Positions 8,728 through 17,250 of a DNA stretch of 64,000 nt are shown in pieces; position 1 is the first letter of the stretch; every line of letters starts with the position of its first letter. Both the position numbers and the translations under genes were made by a program. The DNA comes from Lawsonibacter sp900766145 (lineage in GTDB: Bacteria; Bacillota; Clostridia; Oscillospirales; Oscillospiraceae). Below the pieces are notes generated by a model. That model saw only the letters and a program-made list of their open reading frames with translations. It did not search any database and was not told the origin of the DNA. The stretch lies in the NCBI RefSeq assembly GCF_030372275.1, contig NZ_JAUDDJ010000014.1. One strand, 5' to 3'.

Positions 8728-8849
8728 TCTAATTTAACATGGCAATACAACTCCATGCTTTATCGCCTCGTGTATTGGTTGCATATGATCTATGCCACTA
8801 TTGAGCGAGTGAATTCTATGCTGTTAAACTTATTTCTCTATCCTGCGCG

Positions 8850-9004
8850 GGCTGGTGCCCTTTTTGAATTTTGGGAAAATAAAAAGGGCACCACTCTGTT
8901 AGTTATTAAAACCAACAAAACGGTGCCCATATTTTTGTGAATCTTTTTAGTCTGAAAAACGGCGCCTTTTTTGAAAAAAACGCTTTCAAAAAGGGCACCG
9001 GCAT
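8850..9004 (-). promoter_or_regulatory. Tandem attenuator modules A and B with possible 32-aa leader ORF
   Basis: On the minus strand, module A is GGTGCCCTTTTTGAAA pairing with TTTCAAAAAAGGCGCC (8984-8999/8961-8976). Module B is GGGCACC (8922-8928) pairing with GGTGCCC (8886-8892) followed by TTTTT, then an alternative AAAAAGGGCACC partner at 8854-8865. A continuous ORF (9004 to 8906, beginning MPVPFLKAFF and ending WAPFCWF) runs across both modules. The remaining gene-free DNA of 8631-9171 shows no other feature apart from the tRNA terminator. Confidence 0.6.
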
Positions 9005-9124
9005 ATAATTCTGCAAAATGGCGGCAGCATAGTGGTTCAAATCTTTGCTAATCCACCGGAAAAGCCTATGCCATCTATTGTTCAAACTCTGCATTTGAGG
9101 GGGGCAAAAAACCCGGAAAAGGTT

Positions 9125-9153
9125 GACGCCGTAGGCTTACAGCCTACGGCATC
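9125..9153 (-). terminator. Terminator of the tRNA cluster
   Basis: A 12-bp stem (GATGCCGTAGGC / GCCTACGGCGTC, one G-U pair) with a 5-base loop, downstream of tRNA-Cys on the minus strand, followed within a few bases by CCTTTTCC and a T6 run. Confidence 0.65.
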
Positions 9154-9171
9154 TATACCTTTTTTACAATA

Positions 9172-9246
9172 TGGAGGTGCCACCCAGATTTGAACTGGGG
9201 AGTGGAGCTTTTGCAGAGCTCTGCCTTACCACTTGGCTATGGCACC
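9172..9246 (-). tRNA. tRNA-Cys (GCA)
   Basis: Complete cloverleaf: acceptor GGTGCCA/TGGCACC, anticodon loop CTGCAAA (anticodon GCA), T-loop TTCAAAT, discriminator U and encoded CCA. It is the last gene of the five-tRNA unit and adjoins the left mobile element. Confidence 0.95.
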
Positions 9247-9273
9247 ATCTGGAGCAAAGCTGCTCCAAAAAAT

Positions 9274-9349
9274 TGGAGCGAGTGACGAGGCTCGAACTCG
9301 CTACCTCCACCTTGGCAAGGTGGCGCTCTACCAGATGAGCTACACTCGC
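9274..9349 (-). tRNA. tRNA-Gly (GCC)
   Basis: Acceptor GCGAGTG/CACTCGC, anticodon loop TTGCCAA (GCC), T-loop TTCGAGC, encoded CCA. Lies 27 bp from tRNA-Cys in the same transcription unit. Confidence 0.95.
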
Positions 9350-9391
9350 ATGTTGCCTGGAGAGGAGAACCTCTCCAGGACTTTGTTCACT

Positions 9392-9467
9392 TGGTGCCTC
9401 CGGCCGGAATCGAACCAGCGACACGGGGATTTTCAGTCCCCTGCTCTACCAACTGAGCTACAGAGGC
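9392..9467 (-). tRNA. tRNA-Phe (GAA)
   Basis: Acceptor GCCTCTG/CGGAGGC, anticodon loop CTGAAAA (GAA), T-loop TTCGATT, encoded CCA. Confidence 0.95.
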
Positions 9468-9470
9468 AAG

Positions 9471-9547
<77 letters not shown>

Positions 9548-9566
9548 AGGTAGTCATGGGGGGAAG

Positions 9567-9642
9567 TGGTGGGAACAACAGGGCTCGAACCTGTGACCCC
9601 ATGCTTGTAAGGCATGTGCTCTACCAGCTGAGCTATGCTCCC
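9567..9642 (-). tRNA. tRNA-Val (TAC)
   Basis: Acceptor GGGAGCA with matching 3' strand, anticodon loop CTTACAA (TAC), T-loop TTCGAGC, encoded CCA. First gene of the cluster, about 32 bp after the promoter. Confidence 0.95.
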
Positions 9643-9674
9643 GAGTTGTTTGCCTCACTTGCGACGGCTTCGCT

Positions 9675-9703
9675 AGTATACTAGATTTTCAGCCCAATGT
9701 CAA
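9675..9703 (-). promoter_or_regulatory. Strong sigma-A promoter of the tRNA cluster
   Basis: On the minus strand, TTGACA (9698-9703), 17-bp spacer, TATACT (9675-9680). Near-consensus, as expected for stable RNA. The rest of the 9643-9953 gap holds this promoter and the pfkA promoter. Confidence 0.9.
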
Positions 9704-9816
9704 CAGGTAAATGAAAATTTTTTAAAAGTTTTTTTCAGAGGCTCTTTTTATCCTAAAACTGGATAGACTATCTGTTTCTATTCTATGAAATAATGAAGGA
9801 AAGCACCGGGATTTTC

Positions 9817-9846
9817 TTGACACACAGCCGTGTAAAGTGACATAAT
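9817..9846 (+). promoter_or_regulatory. Sigma-A promoter of pfkA
   Basis: TTGACA (9817-9822), 18-bp spacer, CATAAT (9841-9846), about 100 bases upstream of the pfkA start. Confidence 0.75.
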
Positions 9847-9953
9847 TAAGATGATTGTAAGCGCCTTGATATCCGCCAACTTTCACACAACCAAACAATT
9901 AGCAGCAATGCTGAGAACATGTTGGCCACGGCCAGACGAAGGAGGAGCTCCAA

Positions 9954-10964
9954 ATGGAGAATAAGGTGAAGCGTATTGGTGTTCTGACCAGCGGCGGCGA
10001 CGCTCCTGGCATGAACGCAGCGGTCCGCGCGGTGGTTCGTACCGCGGTCAGCCACGGGGTGCAGTGTGTGGGCATCCGCAGAGGCTGGAATGGTTTGATC
10101 AACAGTGATTTTGTCCAGCTCAATGGCTCCAGCGTCAGCCATATCATCAATAAGGGCGGCACTATGCTGTACACCGCCCGCAGCATGGAGTTCATGAATC
10201 CGGAGGGCCGCGCCAAGGCTCTGAATACCTGTAAGCTGCTGGGCCTGGATGGCATCGTGGCCATCGGCGGCGACGGCACCTTCCGCGGCGCTCTGGCCCT
10301 CTCCCGCCAAGCCGCTGAGGCAGGCAGCCACATCAGCGTGGTCGGTATCCCCGCCACCATCGACAACGACATCGGCTGCTCCCACTACACCATCGGCTTT
10401 GACACCGCCTGCAACACCGCCATCGAGTGCATCGATAAACTGCGTGACACCATGCAGTCCCACGAGCGCTGCTCTGTGGTAGAGGTCATGGGCCGCCATG
10501 CCGGTTACCTGGCCCTCTATGTCGGTATTGCCGTGGGCGCTACCGCTGTGCTGATCCCTGAGCGTGAGGTAGACTTCCAGGAGGACGTGGTGGAGAAGAT
10601 CCGCCGTGCCCGTCTGGCCGGCTCCACCCACTACATGGTGGTGGTAGCCGAAGGCGCAGGCAGCGCCTTTGACATCGGCAAGCGGATTCACGACGAGGTG
10701 GGTATCGATCCCCGCGTCACCGTGCTGGGCCACATCCAGCGCGGCGGCTCCCCCACCGCCCGTGACCGCGAGACCGCCAGCCGCATGGGCTATGAGGCCG
10801 TTCTCACTCTGATGAGCAATCGGGGCAACCGCATCATTGCCACCCGGGACGGCCGCATTGTGGATCTGGATATGGAGGAGGCCCTGGCCATGACCAAGCA
10901 GTTCCAGATGGACCGTTATCAGGTGCTGGAGGCCCTGACCAACAACGGTGGGCTGATGCTCTGA
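9954..10964 (+). CDS. pfkA: ATP-dependent 6-phosphofructokinase
   Basis: Glycolytic enzyme phosphorylating fructose 6-phosphate at C1. The 336-aa protein opens with the nucleotide loop IGVLTSGGDAPGMNAAVR. It carries GGDGT near residue 102 (Gly after GGD indicates ATP rather than pyrophosphate use), the catalytic block PATIDNDI, MGRHAGYLAL and IQRGGSPTARDR. The usual Gly or Lys before TIDND is Ala here, a slightly unusual residue at the ATP/PPi discriminating region. GGAGGAG lies 7 bases before the ATG. It is monocistronic, with its own promoter and a bidirectional terminator shared with guaB. Confidence 0.96.
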   Translation: MENKVKRIGVLTSGGDAPGMNAAVRAVVRTAVSHGVQCVGIRRGWNGLINSDFVQLNGSSVSHIINKGGTMLYTARSMEFMNPEGRAKALNTCKLLGLDGIVAIGGDGTFRGALALSRQAAEAGSHISVVGIPATIDNDIGCSHYTIGFDTACNTAIECIDKLRDTMQSHERCSVVEVMGRHAGYLALYVGIAVGATAVLIPEREVDFQEDVVEKIRRARLAGSTHYMVVVAEGAGSAFDIGKRIHDEVGIDPRVTVLGHIQRGGSPTARDRETASRMGYEAVLTLMSNRGNRIIATRDGRIVDLDMEEALAMTKQFQMDRYQVLEALTNNGGLML

Positions 10965-11008
10965 TTTCATTTTCTCCTCTCAGATTTGAGAGCCACATCC
11001 CAACAAGC

Positions 11009-11045
11009 AAAAAACTCCGCGCTCGTAACGAGCGCGGAGTTTTTG
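11009..11045. terminator. Bidirectional terminator between pfkA and guaB
   Basis: AAAAACTCCGCGCTCG-TAA-CGAGCGCGGAGTTTTT: a perfect 11-bp stem flanked by A and T tracts, serving both convergent genes. Confidence 0.95.
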
Positions 11046-11061
11046 TACGTTAAGAAGTAAA

Positions 11062-12537
11062 TCAGTCGGGGCTGATGGTGTAGTTGGGCGCCTCTTTGGT
11101 AATGTAGATGTCGTGGGGGTGAGACTCCCGCAGACCGGCAGCAGTGATCTGGATAAACTGGGCGTTGGACTGCAGCTCGTCAATGGTGTGGCAGCCGCAG
11201 TAGCCCATACCGGCCTTCAGGCCGCCCATCAGCTGATAGATGGTGTCACTGGTCAGTCCCTTATAGGGCACACGACCCTCTACGCCTTCGGGAACCAGCT
11301 TCTTGTTGTTTTCCTGGAAGTAGCGGTCCTTGGAGCCGTGGTTCATCGCGGCCAGAGAGCCCATGCCGCGGTAGGTCTTGAACTGACGGCCCTGATAGAT
11401 CTCGGTGTCGCCGGGGGACTCCTCACAGCCTGCCAGCAGGGAGCCGATCATGACCACATTACCGCCGGCGGCAATGGCCTTGACGATATCGCCGGAGAAC
11501 TTCACGCCGCCGTCGGCGATGACGGGCACGCCGTACTCGGCGGCCACGCGGGCAGCGTCATAGATGGCAGTGATCTGGGGCACGCCGATACCGGCGACCA
11601 CACGGGTGGTACAAATGGAGCCGGGGCCGATACCCACCTTCACGCAGTCCGCACCGGCCTCGATGAGAGCCCGGGTGCCTTCGGCAGTGGCTACGTTGCC
11701 GGCGATGAGCTGTACGTCAGGATACAGAGCCTTGATGCGCTTGACGGTCTCCAGCACATTCTGGGTGTGGCCGTGGGCGGAATCCAGGCCCAGCACGTCT
11801 ACGCCGGCCTCCACCAGAGCGGCCACGCGGTCCAGTACGTCGTGGGTAGCGCCGATGGCCGCGCCTACCAGCAGGCGGCCCTTCTCGTCACGGGCGGAGT
11901 TGGGATACACCTCGGCCTTCTCGATATCCTTAATGGTGATGAGGCCCTTCAGGTGGAAGTCCTTGTCCACGATGGGCAGCTTCTCGATCTTGTGCTTGCG
12001 CAGGATCTCCTTGGCCTCGGCCAGGGTGGTACCCTCGGGCGCGGTGACCAGGTTCTCCTTGGTCATCACGTTGTCGATGAGCTGGCTCATATCGGTCTCA
12101 AACTTCATGTCACGGTTGGTGATGATACCGATCAGCTTGCCGTTGTCGCAGATGGGCACACCGGAGATGCGGTACTTGGCCATCAGCTCGTCGGCCTCCG
12201 CCAGAGTGTGACCGGGGGCCAGCCAGAAGGGATTGGTGATAACGCCGTTCTCAGAGCGCTTGACCATATCCACCTGCTCGGCCTGCTGGCTGATAGACAT
12301 ATTCTTATGGATGATGCCGATACCACCCTCACGGGCGATGGCAATGGCCATGCGGTACTCGGTAACGGTATCCATGGCGGCGCTGATGAGGGGAATATTC
12401 AGACGGATCTTTTTCGTCAGTTGGGTGTGAAGGTCCACGTCGGCGGGCAGCACATCACTGGCCGCAGGGATGAGCAGAACATCATCAAAGGTGAGGCCCT
12501 GCTTCAGGAACTTCTGCGTGGCATCCTGATTGACCAT
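11062..12537 (-). CDS. guaB: Inosine-5'-monophosphate dehydrogenase
   Basis: Oxidises IMP to XMP with NAD+, the committed step to GMP. The 491-aa protein has the IMPDH TIM barrel beginning LTFDDVLLIPAAS, a CBS-domain pair inserted at about residues 95-205, and the active-site loop GPGSICTTRVVAGIG carrying the catalytic Cys. The distal flap has YKGMGS-like YRGMGS and EGRVPYKG. The start at 12537 is chosen because AAGGAGTG sits 7 bases upstream; upstream in-frame codons lack one. It is monocistronic and convergent with pfkA. Confidence 0.97.
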   Translation of the reverse strand: MVNQDATQKFLKQGLTFDDVLLIPAASDVLPADVDLHTQLTKKIRLNIPLISAAMDTVTEYRMAIAIAREGGIGIIHKNMSISQQAEQVDMVKRSENGVITNPFWLAPGHTLAEADELMAKYRISGVPICDNGKLIGIITNRDMKFETDMSQLIDNVMTKENLVTAPEGTTLAEAKEILRKHKIEKLPIVDKDFHLKGLITIKDIEKAEVYPNSARDEKGRLLVGAAIGATHDVLDRVAALVEAGVDVLGLDSAHGHTQNVLETVKRIKALYPDVQLIAGNVATAEGTRALIEAGADCVKVGIGPGSICTTRVVAGIGVPQITAIYDAARVAAEYGVPVIADGGVKFSGDIVKAIAAGGNVVMIGSLLAGCEESPGDTEIYQGRQFKTYRGMGSLAAMNHGSKDRYFQENNKKLVPEGVEGRVPYKGLTSDTIYQLMGGLKAGMGYCGCHTIDELQSNAQFIQITAAGLRESHPHDIYITKEAPNYTISPD

Positions 12538-12633
12538 AAACAACACTCCTTTTCTTTTGGTTTGCCGGAAAAGCGGCAAATCTTCTCCAAAACACCTGTA
12601 ATAGATTTATTGTACCTGTCCTTATATCCCTTG

Positions 12634-13377
12634 TCAAGGAAGCACTTCACCAAAAATCATGGACGCCTCAAAGCGGGATTTGCCTGCCTCGTCCATTCCC
12701 CGAACATAGTACTGATCTTCCTCCCGAGCCAGCTGCATCTCCAGCTCATCTCCGGGCCGGCACTCCGCCAGATAGCCGATCTGCAATTCCGAAAGATATT
12801 TCCCCGGCGCCAGATCCTGCATCTCCAGGGCGTCACAGGCAAAGTCGGCATAGCGGCAGTTGTTCACATGGCCGTTGATGTCGGTGTCGCTGTACTGCAT
12901 CCGGCGGCGGCTGGCCGGCTCCATCTCCTCAGGCAGGCGCAGTTTGGTGAGCTTTTTGGTCTTACACAGCTCACCTCCGCCGGTATTTTGCAGCTCCTCC
13001 ACGCTCTCCAGCCGCAGGATCTTCCGGTCACTGGCCCGCACCAGCACCCAGATGGACACACACTCCCCCACCGGCTTGCCATCCACAAACAGGTCGTAGT
13101 CCCGGTACATGGTGGCCGCCCGGCCACCCCGGTGCCAGGTGCGGATGGTCAGGTTCTCCCCCCAGTGCAGGGGCCGCTCCAGACGGTACCACACCCGGGT
13201 GAGCATCCAAAAGGCTCCGTAGCGCTCCATGATCACTTCCCGGGTAAATCCGCCGTGTTCCGCCGCCTGAGTGGCCGCCTCCTGAAGGTGGCCCAGCAGC
13301 GGCCCGGCCTTACAGTATCCCTTTCCATCCACATCCCGGGAGTCGATGGGTAAGGTCATCTCATAAAACTGGCTCAT
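12634..13377 (-). CDS. Acyl-ACP thioesterase (FatA/FatB-type)
   Basis: Hydrolyses acyl-ACP to release free fatty acid. The 247-aa protein has two hot-dog folds. The carboxy-terminal fold carries the catalytic DINGHVNN motif (Asp-Asn-His) at about residues 160-167, and the amino-terminal fold shows the LQEAATQAAE helix. Length matches bacterial acyl-ACP thioesterases (about 240-250). Its ATG overlaps the stop of the upstream zinc-ribbon gene (ATGA), implying translational coupling. Substrate chain length cannot be read from the sequence. Confidence 0.88.
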   Translation of the reverse strand: MSQFYEMTLPIDSRDVDGKGYCKAGPLLGHLQEAATQAAEHGGFTREVIMERYGAFWMLTRVWYRLERPLHWGENLTIRTWHRGGRAATMYRDYDLFVDGKPVGECVSIWVLVRASDRKILRLESVEELQNTGGGELCKTKKLTKLRLPEEMEPASRRRMQYSDTDINGHVNNCRYADFACDALEMQDLAPGKYLSELQIGYLAECRPGDELEMQLAREEDQYYVRGMDEAGKSRFEASMIFGEVLP

Positions 13378-13988
13378 TGGTTCTCCTTTCCATGGATCAG
13401 CAGCCGCGTCTTGCAGCAGATATCATCAATGTCGTCGGCGGTAGCGGCAGGAATTCGCATCTGGGCTCCGCACTCCTTGCAGATGAGGTCCACCGAGCTG
13501 TAATTGACCTGGAAGGTCCAGCTGTGGCTGCCGCAGGAGCAGGAAATGCCGTCCCGGGCCGCAATGTCCCGGATTTCCGAGAGGACCTCCTCCATGACCA
13601 TCTCGTCCAGGAAGACGCCCCGCTCCCCGCCTTCGTCCTCCAGCTTGTCCAGCGCCTGCTCCAGACGGGCGGTAGCGGCATAGACCGGTCCCTCCTCGCC
13701 CACGTAGCAGCAGTCCAGCCCCGACTGGGCACAGGAGAAGGCCAGCGCCTTTTCCCGCAGGAAGGCATGGGAGGAACAGGACACCAGATGCTCCCGGCCG
13801 CAGTACAGGCAGGGCACCTTCAGCCGTACCCGCTGGGGCAAAAATTCCACGTCCAACTCCGAATGGCCGCAGGGGCACTGGATACGGGTGGGCGAGGCGG
13901 CCAGCGCGAACACGTCCTTCTCCACGATCACCGACTGGCGGCAGCGGGGACAGATATAGGATAAAAAGCGGGTCTTTTCCTGACTCAT
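13374..13988 (-). CDS. Multi-zinc-ribbon protein of unknown function
   Basis: A 204-aa protein with CxxC/CxC pairs typical of zinc ribbons: CPRCRQS near residue 13, CPCGHS near 38, CLYCGRE near 61, a CSCGSH near 151 and CKECGAQ near 172. The amino terminus looks like a CpXC-type domain (YICPRCRQSVIVEKDVFALAA). No enzymatic motif is visible; a nucleic-acid-binding or assembly role is a guess. GGAGGAAC precedes the ATG, and the gene overlaps the thioesterase by 4 bp. Confidence 0.75.
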   Translation of the reverse strand: MSQEKTRFLSYICPRCRQSVIVEKDVFALAASPTRIQCPCGHSELDVEFLPQRVRLKVPCLYCGREHLVSCSSHAFLREKALAFSCAQSGLDCCYVGEEGPVYAATARLEQALDKLEDEGGERGVFLDEMVMEEVLSEIRDIAARDGISCSCGSHSWTFQVNYSSVDLICKECGAQMRIPAATADDIDDICCKTRLLIHGKENQ

Positions 13989-14123
13989 ACTGGAGTTCCT
14001 CCGTTTATCTTCAAATGGTTAATTATTGTATTATACTCCACCTTGTTTTCTTTTTCCAGGGGCAGAGCATAACTTTTCCCGTTCTGGAAATCCTAACACC
14101 ATCCTTGTTGTGAGGTGGCATCT

Positions 14124-15152
14124 ATGAGCAAGAAAAAGCTGGGACAGCAGACCGTCGCCCTCTCCCATCCCCCCTCCTTTTTGACCTGTGCCAACGTGGT
14201 GGGCCAGCTGGAGGGCCAGGGTCCCCTGGCACAGACCTTTGATCTCATCGACAGCGATGATACCTTCGGGGAGTCCACCTGGGAGAAGTCGGAGAGCGCC
14301 ATGCAGAAAAAGGCCCTCACTTTGGCGCTGGATAAGCTGGGACAGGGAGCCTCCACCCTGGACTGGCTGTTTGCCGGGGACCTGCTGAACCAGTGCATCG
14401 GCTCCTCCTTTGCCGCCCGGGAGCAGCATCTCCCCTTCTTCGGTCTGTACGGGGCCTGCTCCACCATGGGAGAGGGGCTGATTTTAGCCTCCATGGCCCT
14501 GGATGGGGACTTTGGCCGCCGGGCGGGGGTGCTGGCCTCCTCCCACTTCTGCACCGCGGAGCGGCAGTACCGCACCCCCCTGGAGTACGGCAGCCAGCGC
14601 ACCCCCACCGCCCAGTGGACGGTAACCGGAGCGGGCGCGGTGATTTTGGACCGGGAGGGCCCCGGGCCCTATATTACCCACGTGACCCCGGGAAAAATCG
14701 TAGACAAGGGGGTCACTGACACCAACAACATGGGGGCCGCCATGACCCCCGCCGCCTACGACACCATCTCCGCCCACCTGCGGGACACCGGCCGCTCCCC
14801 TGACTTCTACGACCTTATTGTCACTGGCGATTTAGGAGAACTGGGCCGCACCCTGCTGCTGGAGCTCTTCCAGCGGGACGGAGTAGATCTGTCCGACCGC
14901 CACACCGACTGCGGCCTGCTGATTTTTGACCGAGTGCGCCAGGACGTGCACGCCGGAGGCTCAGGCTGCGGCTGCTGCGCCAGCGTGCTCACCGGCTACC
15001 TGGTAGAGGGACTGCGCAGCGGCAAGTGGCAGAACATCCTCTTCTGCCCCACCGGAGCTCTCCACTCCCCCACCTCCTCCCTCCAGGGAGAGAGCGTGCC
15101 GGGAATCTGCCACGCCGTGGCCCTGTCCGCCCAGCGTCCAAGTTTCAAGTAA
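14124..15152 (+). CDS. spoVAD: Stage V sporulation protein AD
   Basis: Part of the SpoVA channel that moves Ca-dipicolinate into the forespore and out during germination; SpoVAD binds dipicolinate. The 342-aa protein has a thiolase-like fold with YGACSTMGEGLILASMAL, SSHFCTAERQYRTPLEYG and VTGDLGELGR, all typical of SpoVAD. ATG 14124 follows GAGGTGG at normal spacing. spoVAE follows after 12 bp. No spoVAC lies upstream, although the classical order is AC-AD-AE. Expected sigma-G control, but I could not identify a convincing sigma-G promoter. Confidence 0.95.
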   Translation: MSKKKLGQQTVALSHPPSFLTCANVVGQLEGQGPLAQTFDLIDSDDTFGESTWEKSESAMQKKALTLALDKLGQGASTLDWLFAGDLLNQCIGSSFAAREQHLPFFGLYGACSTMGEGLILASMALDGDFGRRAGVLASSHFCTAERQYRTPLEYGSQRTPTAQWTVTGAGAVILDREGPGPYITHVTPGKIVDKGVTDTNNMGAAMTPAAYDTISAHLRDTGRSPDFYDLIVTGDLGELGRTLLLELFQRDGVDLSDRHTDCGLLIFDRVRQDVHAGGSGCGCCASVLTGYLVEGLRSGKWQNILFCPTGALHSPTSSLQGESVPGICHAVALSAQRPSFK

Positions 15153-15164
15153 GAGGTGAATTTG

Positions 15165-15521
15165 ATGGAATATTTCAACGCCTTTTTGTGCGGCGGACTG
15201 CTGTGCGCGCTGGGGCAGATCCTGATCGACCGCACAAAACTGACTCCCGCCAAAATCCTGGTCTGCTACGTCACCGCCGGGGTGATTTTAGGCGGACTGG
15301 GGGTTTATCAGTACCTGGTGGACTGGGCGGGCGCGGGAGCCACCGTCCCCCTCACCGGCTTTGGCTATACCCTGGCAAAAGGGGCCCGGGAGGCGGTACA
15401 GCAGCACGGCCTATTGGGGGCTTTTATCGGAGGTGCAGCCGCCACGGCGGGCGGTGTAGCTGCCGCCATCTTTTTCGGCTTTCTGGCCGCTTTGCTCTTT
15501 AAAGCCCGGCCTAAACATTAA
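15165..15521 (+). CDS. spoVAE: Stage V sporulation protein AE (SpoVAEb-type)
   Basis: A 118-aa integral membrane protein of the spore inner-membrane dipicolinate channel. Hydrophobic segments lie at residues 1-20, 28-50, 80-100 and 95-113, with the SpoVAE signature ALGQILIDRTKLTPAKILV early on. ATG 15165 is preceded by AAGAGGTGA; the in-frame GTG at 15156 lies inside that site and is unlikely. Co-transcribed with spoVAD and ended by the terminator at 15521-15557. Confidence 0.93.
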   Translation: MEYFNAFLCGGLLCALGQILIDRTKLTPAKILVCYVTAGVILGGLGVYQYLVDWAGAGATVPLTGFGYTLAKGAREAVQQHGLLGAFIGGAAATAGGVAAAIFFGFLAALLFKARPKH

Positions 15522-15557
15522 AAACAGGTGGAGTTTTAAAAACTCCACCTGTTTTTT
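15521..15557. terminator. Bidirectional terminator after spoVAE
   Basis: AAAACAGGTGGAGTT / AACTCCACCTGTTTT, 15-bp stem with flanking A/T tracts; it also serves the convergent DUF2812 gene. Confidence 0.93.
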
Positions 15558-15561
15558 CTGC

Positions 15562-16914
15562 TTATGCGTTTACCAGCTTCTCCCCAGCCACGGCCATCTG
15601 CTCCGCCGTCAGGTCCCAGTCCGCTCCCAGCTGGACGATCCGGTCCTTCCAGCATAAAATGTACTCCTGCCGAAATTCCCCGGCCAGATTAAGCTGATAG
15701 GCTTTCTCAGCTCCCCAGGGGGTGGGGTCCACCGCCACATACTGGGCGTGGACAACGCTCCCATCCACATAGGTGGCCATCCGTTTCTCCAGCGGCCGGC
15801 ACAGTTCCCGGAAGCAGGCGTTATGGAGGAAAGGCACATGGAGCTTCACCAGGGTGTAGTCCATCCCGGGCAGCGGCTCCTCCTGGTCAAAGCCCGTCCG
15901 GCACCACACTTCCTGCCGGTCCAGGAACGGGGTCATCTCCGTACTAACGGTGGTGGTATACTTCTCTTCCTCCACCCTGGTCAGATCACTGGCCAACAAG
16001 GGGGCTTCTATCTGCTCCGTTATAGAAAAGACCCCGTTTTGGACTCCCTGGAAAAACAGCCAACTCACACCGCCGATCAGCACAATCGCCAGCACCACAT
16101 CTACCCCCAGAGTTGCTGCCCGGTTGAGACCGGCAGACGCCTTTTTCCGCTTTAAGGTTTTTGTTGTCCCGTTCATTGCCAGGAGTATTACCACATAGGC
16201 CAGCAGTATCCCGCCCGTCAAAAAGCGCATTCCCGGTCTGCGCTCCACAATGAACCAGTAGACCAGTCCCAGGGCCATCACCGCCAGCACCACATACACC
16301 AGTTGATGGCAGCCCCGTGTGGGCAAAAACTCCCCCCGCTGGGCGGCGGCCAGAGCTCGCCTATGCCAGGCATAGTAGGCAATCAAATCTACAGTACTAT
16401 ACAGAAACAGGCACAGCCAGCACAGCCCAAGCAGAACTCCACTGGGCGTGGTCAATGTTTGGATGGGCTTGGTCACCAGAGAGAAACACCAGCCTCCCCC
16501 AATCAGGAATCCCAGCACCAAGAAGATCACATAGGCGGGTACCATGCGCCGGGCCCGCTTGCCCACCATGCGCACCTCCAGTTCCGGGTCGGTCTGGATG
16601 GGCAGTGGGTCCTCCTCCTCGTTGTAAAACACCTGCATCCACCCCGAGGCGGCCGCCAGCTTCCACCCAGAGTGCCGGCAGAACTTCTGGAACATGATCT
16701 GTTCCTCCGTAGGCTCCGGCTCAAAGTCGGAGGCCCGTGTGTCGAAGGAAACCGAAAAGTGGAGCTTCTGGGGTTGGATTGCCCGGTACTTCCACCCCCA
16801 GTTGGTCAGTTCCTCCAGCATCCACCCCTTTTGTGCCATCTTCTCCAGGTGTTTCTCCATTCCGGTGTGGTCGTAGAAGGAGAAGGGGATTAAATCTCTC
16901 CGGGTGGTTCTCAT
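15562..16914 (-). CDS. DUF2812-domain membrane protein
   Basis: A 450-aa protein of the DUF2812 family. The amino-terminal cytosolic region has the family pattern (FYDHTGMEKHLEKMAQKGWMLEE, then a FEPEPTEEQ block). Four or more membrane helices follow between residues 135 and 300, then an extracytosolic carboxy-terminal domain of about 150 residues. DUF2812 genes are typically paired with PadR regulators and are thought to respond to envelope stress or substrates; the function is unproven. The start overlaps the padR stop (4 bp), so the pair is one coupled operon. Confidence 0.85.
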   Translation of the reverse strand: MRTTRRDLIPFSFYDHTGMEKHLEKMAQKGWMLEELTNWGWKYRAIQPQKLHFSVSFDTRASDFEPEPTEEQIMFQKFCRHSGWKLAAASGWMQVFYNEEEDPLPIQTDPELEVRMVGKRARRMVPAYVIFLVLGFLIGGGWCFSLVTKPIQTLTTPSGVLLGLCWLCLFLYSTVDLIAYYAWHRRALAAAQRGEFLPTRGCHQLVYVVLAVMALGLVYWFIVERRPGMRFLTGGILLAYVVILLAMNGTTKTLKRKKASAGLNRAATLGVDVVLAIVLIGGVSWLFFQGVQNGVFSITEQIEAPLLASDLTRVEEEKYTTTVSTEMTPFLDRQEVWCRTGFDQEEPLPGMDYTLVKLHVPFLHNACFRELCRPLEKRMATYVDGSVVHAQYVAVDPTPWGAEKAYQLNLAGEFRQEYILCWKDRIVQLGADWDLTAEQMAVAGEKLVNA

Positions 16915-17234
16915 AGCGTTCCCTCCTCTCGGAACATGGCCTCATAGTCCTTCTGCTGCTGGCAGATCCGGCGGTACTCCTCGCCCAGCCGCGCCCGCCC
17001 CTTTTCCGTTAAAATGTAACTGCGGCGGCGGCCCTCACAGCGGGTCTCCCGGATCATTTCCGCCTCCACAAACTGCTCCAGCAGGTTGTAAAGGGTGCCC
17101 GGTCCCACCCGGACCCGCCCCCCAGTCATGGCGGGGATCTGGTCCATCACGTCCATGCCGCAGTTTTCCCGACTCAGGCACAGGAGAATGTAGTACATCT
17201 GCTCGGTCAAGGTCTGAAATTTTGCCCGGGGCAC
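16911..17234 (-). CDS. PadR-family transcriptional repressor
   Basis: A winged-helix regulator of about 107 aa: FQTLTEQMYYILLCLSREN opens the domain, the wing sequence is VGPGTLYNLLEQFVEAEMI, and YILTEKGRARL ends it, all PadR signatures. GTG 17234 is the preferred start because AAGGGGGTGAGG precedes it; GTG 17243 is the alternative. It is translationally coupled to the DUF2812 gene and is probably autoregulated by the palindromic sites in its own promoter. Confidence 0.9.
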   Translation of the reverse strand: MPRAKFQTLTEQMYYILLCLSRENCGMDVMDQIPAMTGGRVRVGPGTLYNLLEQFVEAEMIRETRCEGRRRSYILTEKGRARLGEEYRRICQQQKDYEAMFREEGTL

Positions 17235-17250
17235 CGCCCTCACCCCCTTA

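Noticed and set aside
9030..9060. TTCAAAT-like T-loop sequence upstream of the attenuators, considered as a duplicated tRNA end (att site)
   Set aside because: The flanking bases do not form a 5-bp T stem and do not match the tRNA-Cys 3' end.
11113..13353. A 746-codon frame opposite guaB and the thioesterase
   Set aside because: Shadow of guaB codon bias; spans two real genes and has no domain.
14003..14110. Possible sigma-G promoter before spoVAD (CATAACT)
   Set aside because: No acceptable -35 at the right distance; the match is too weak to list.
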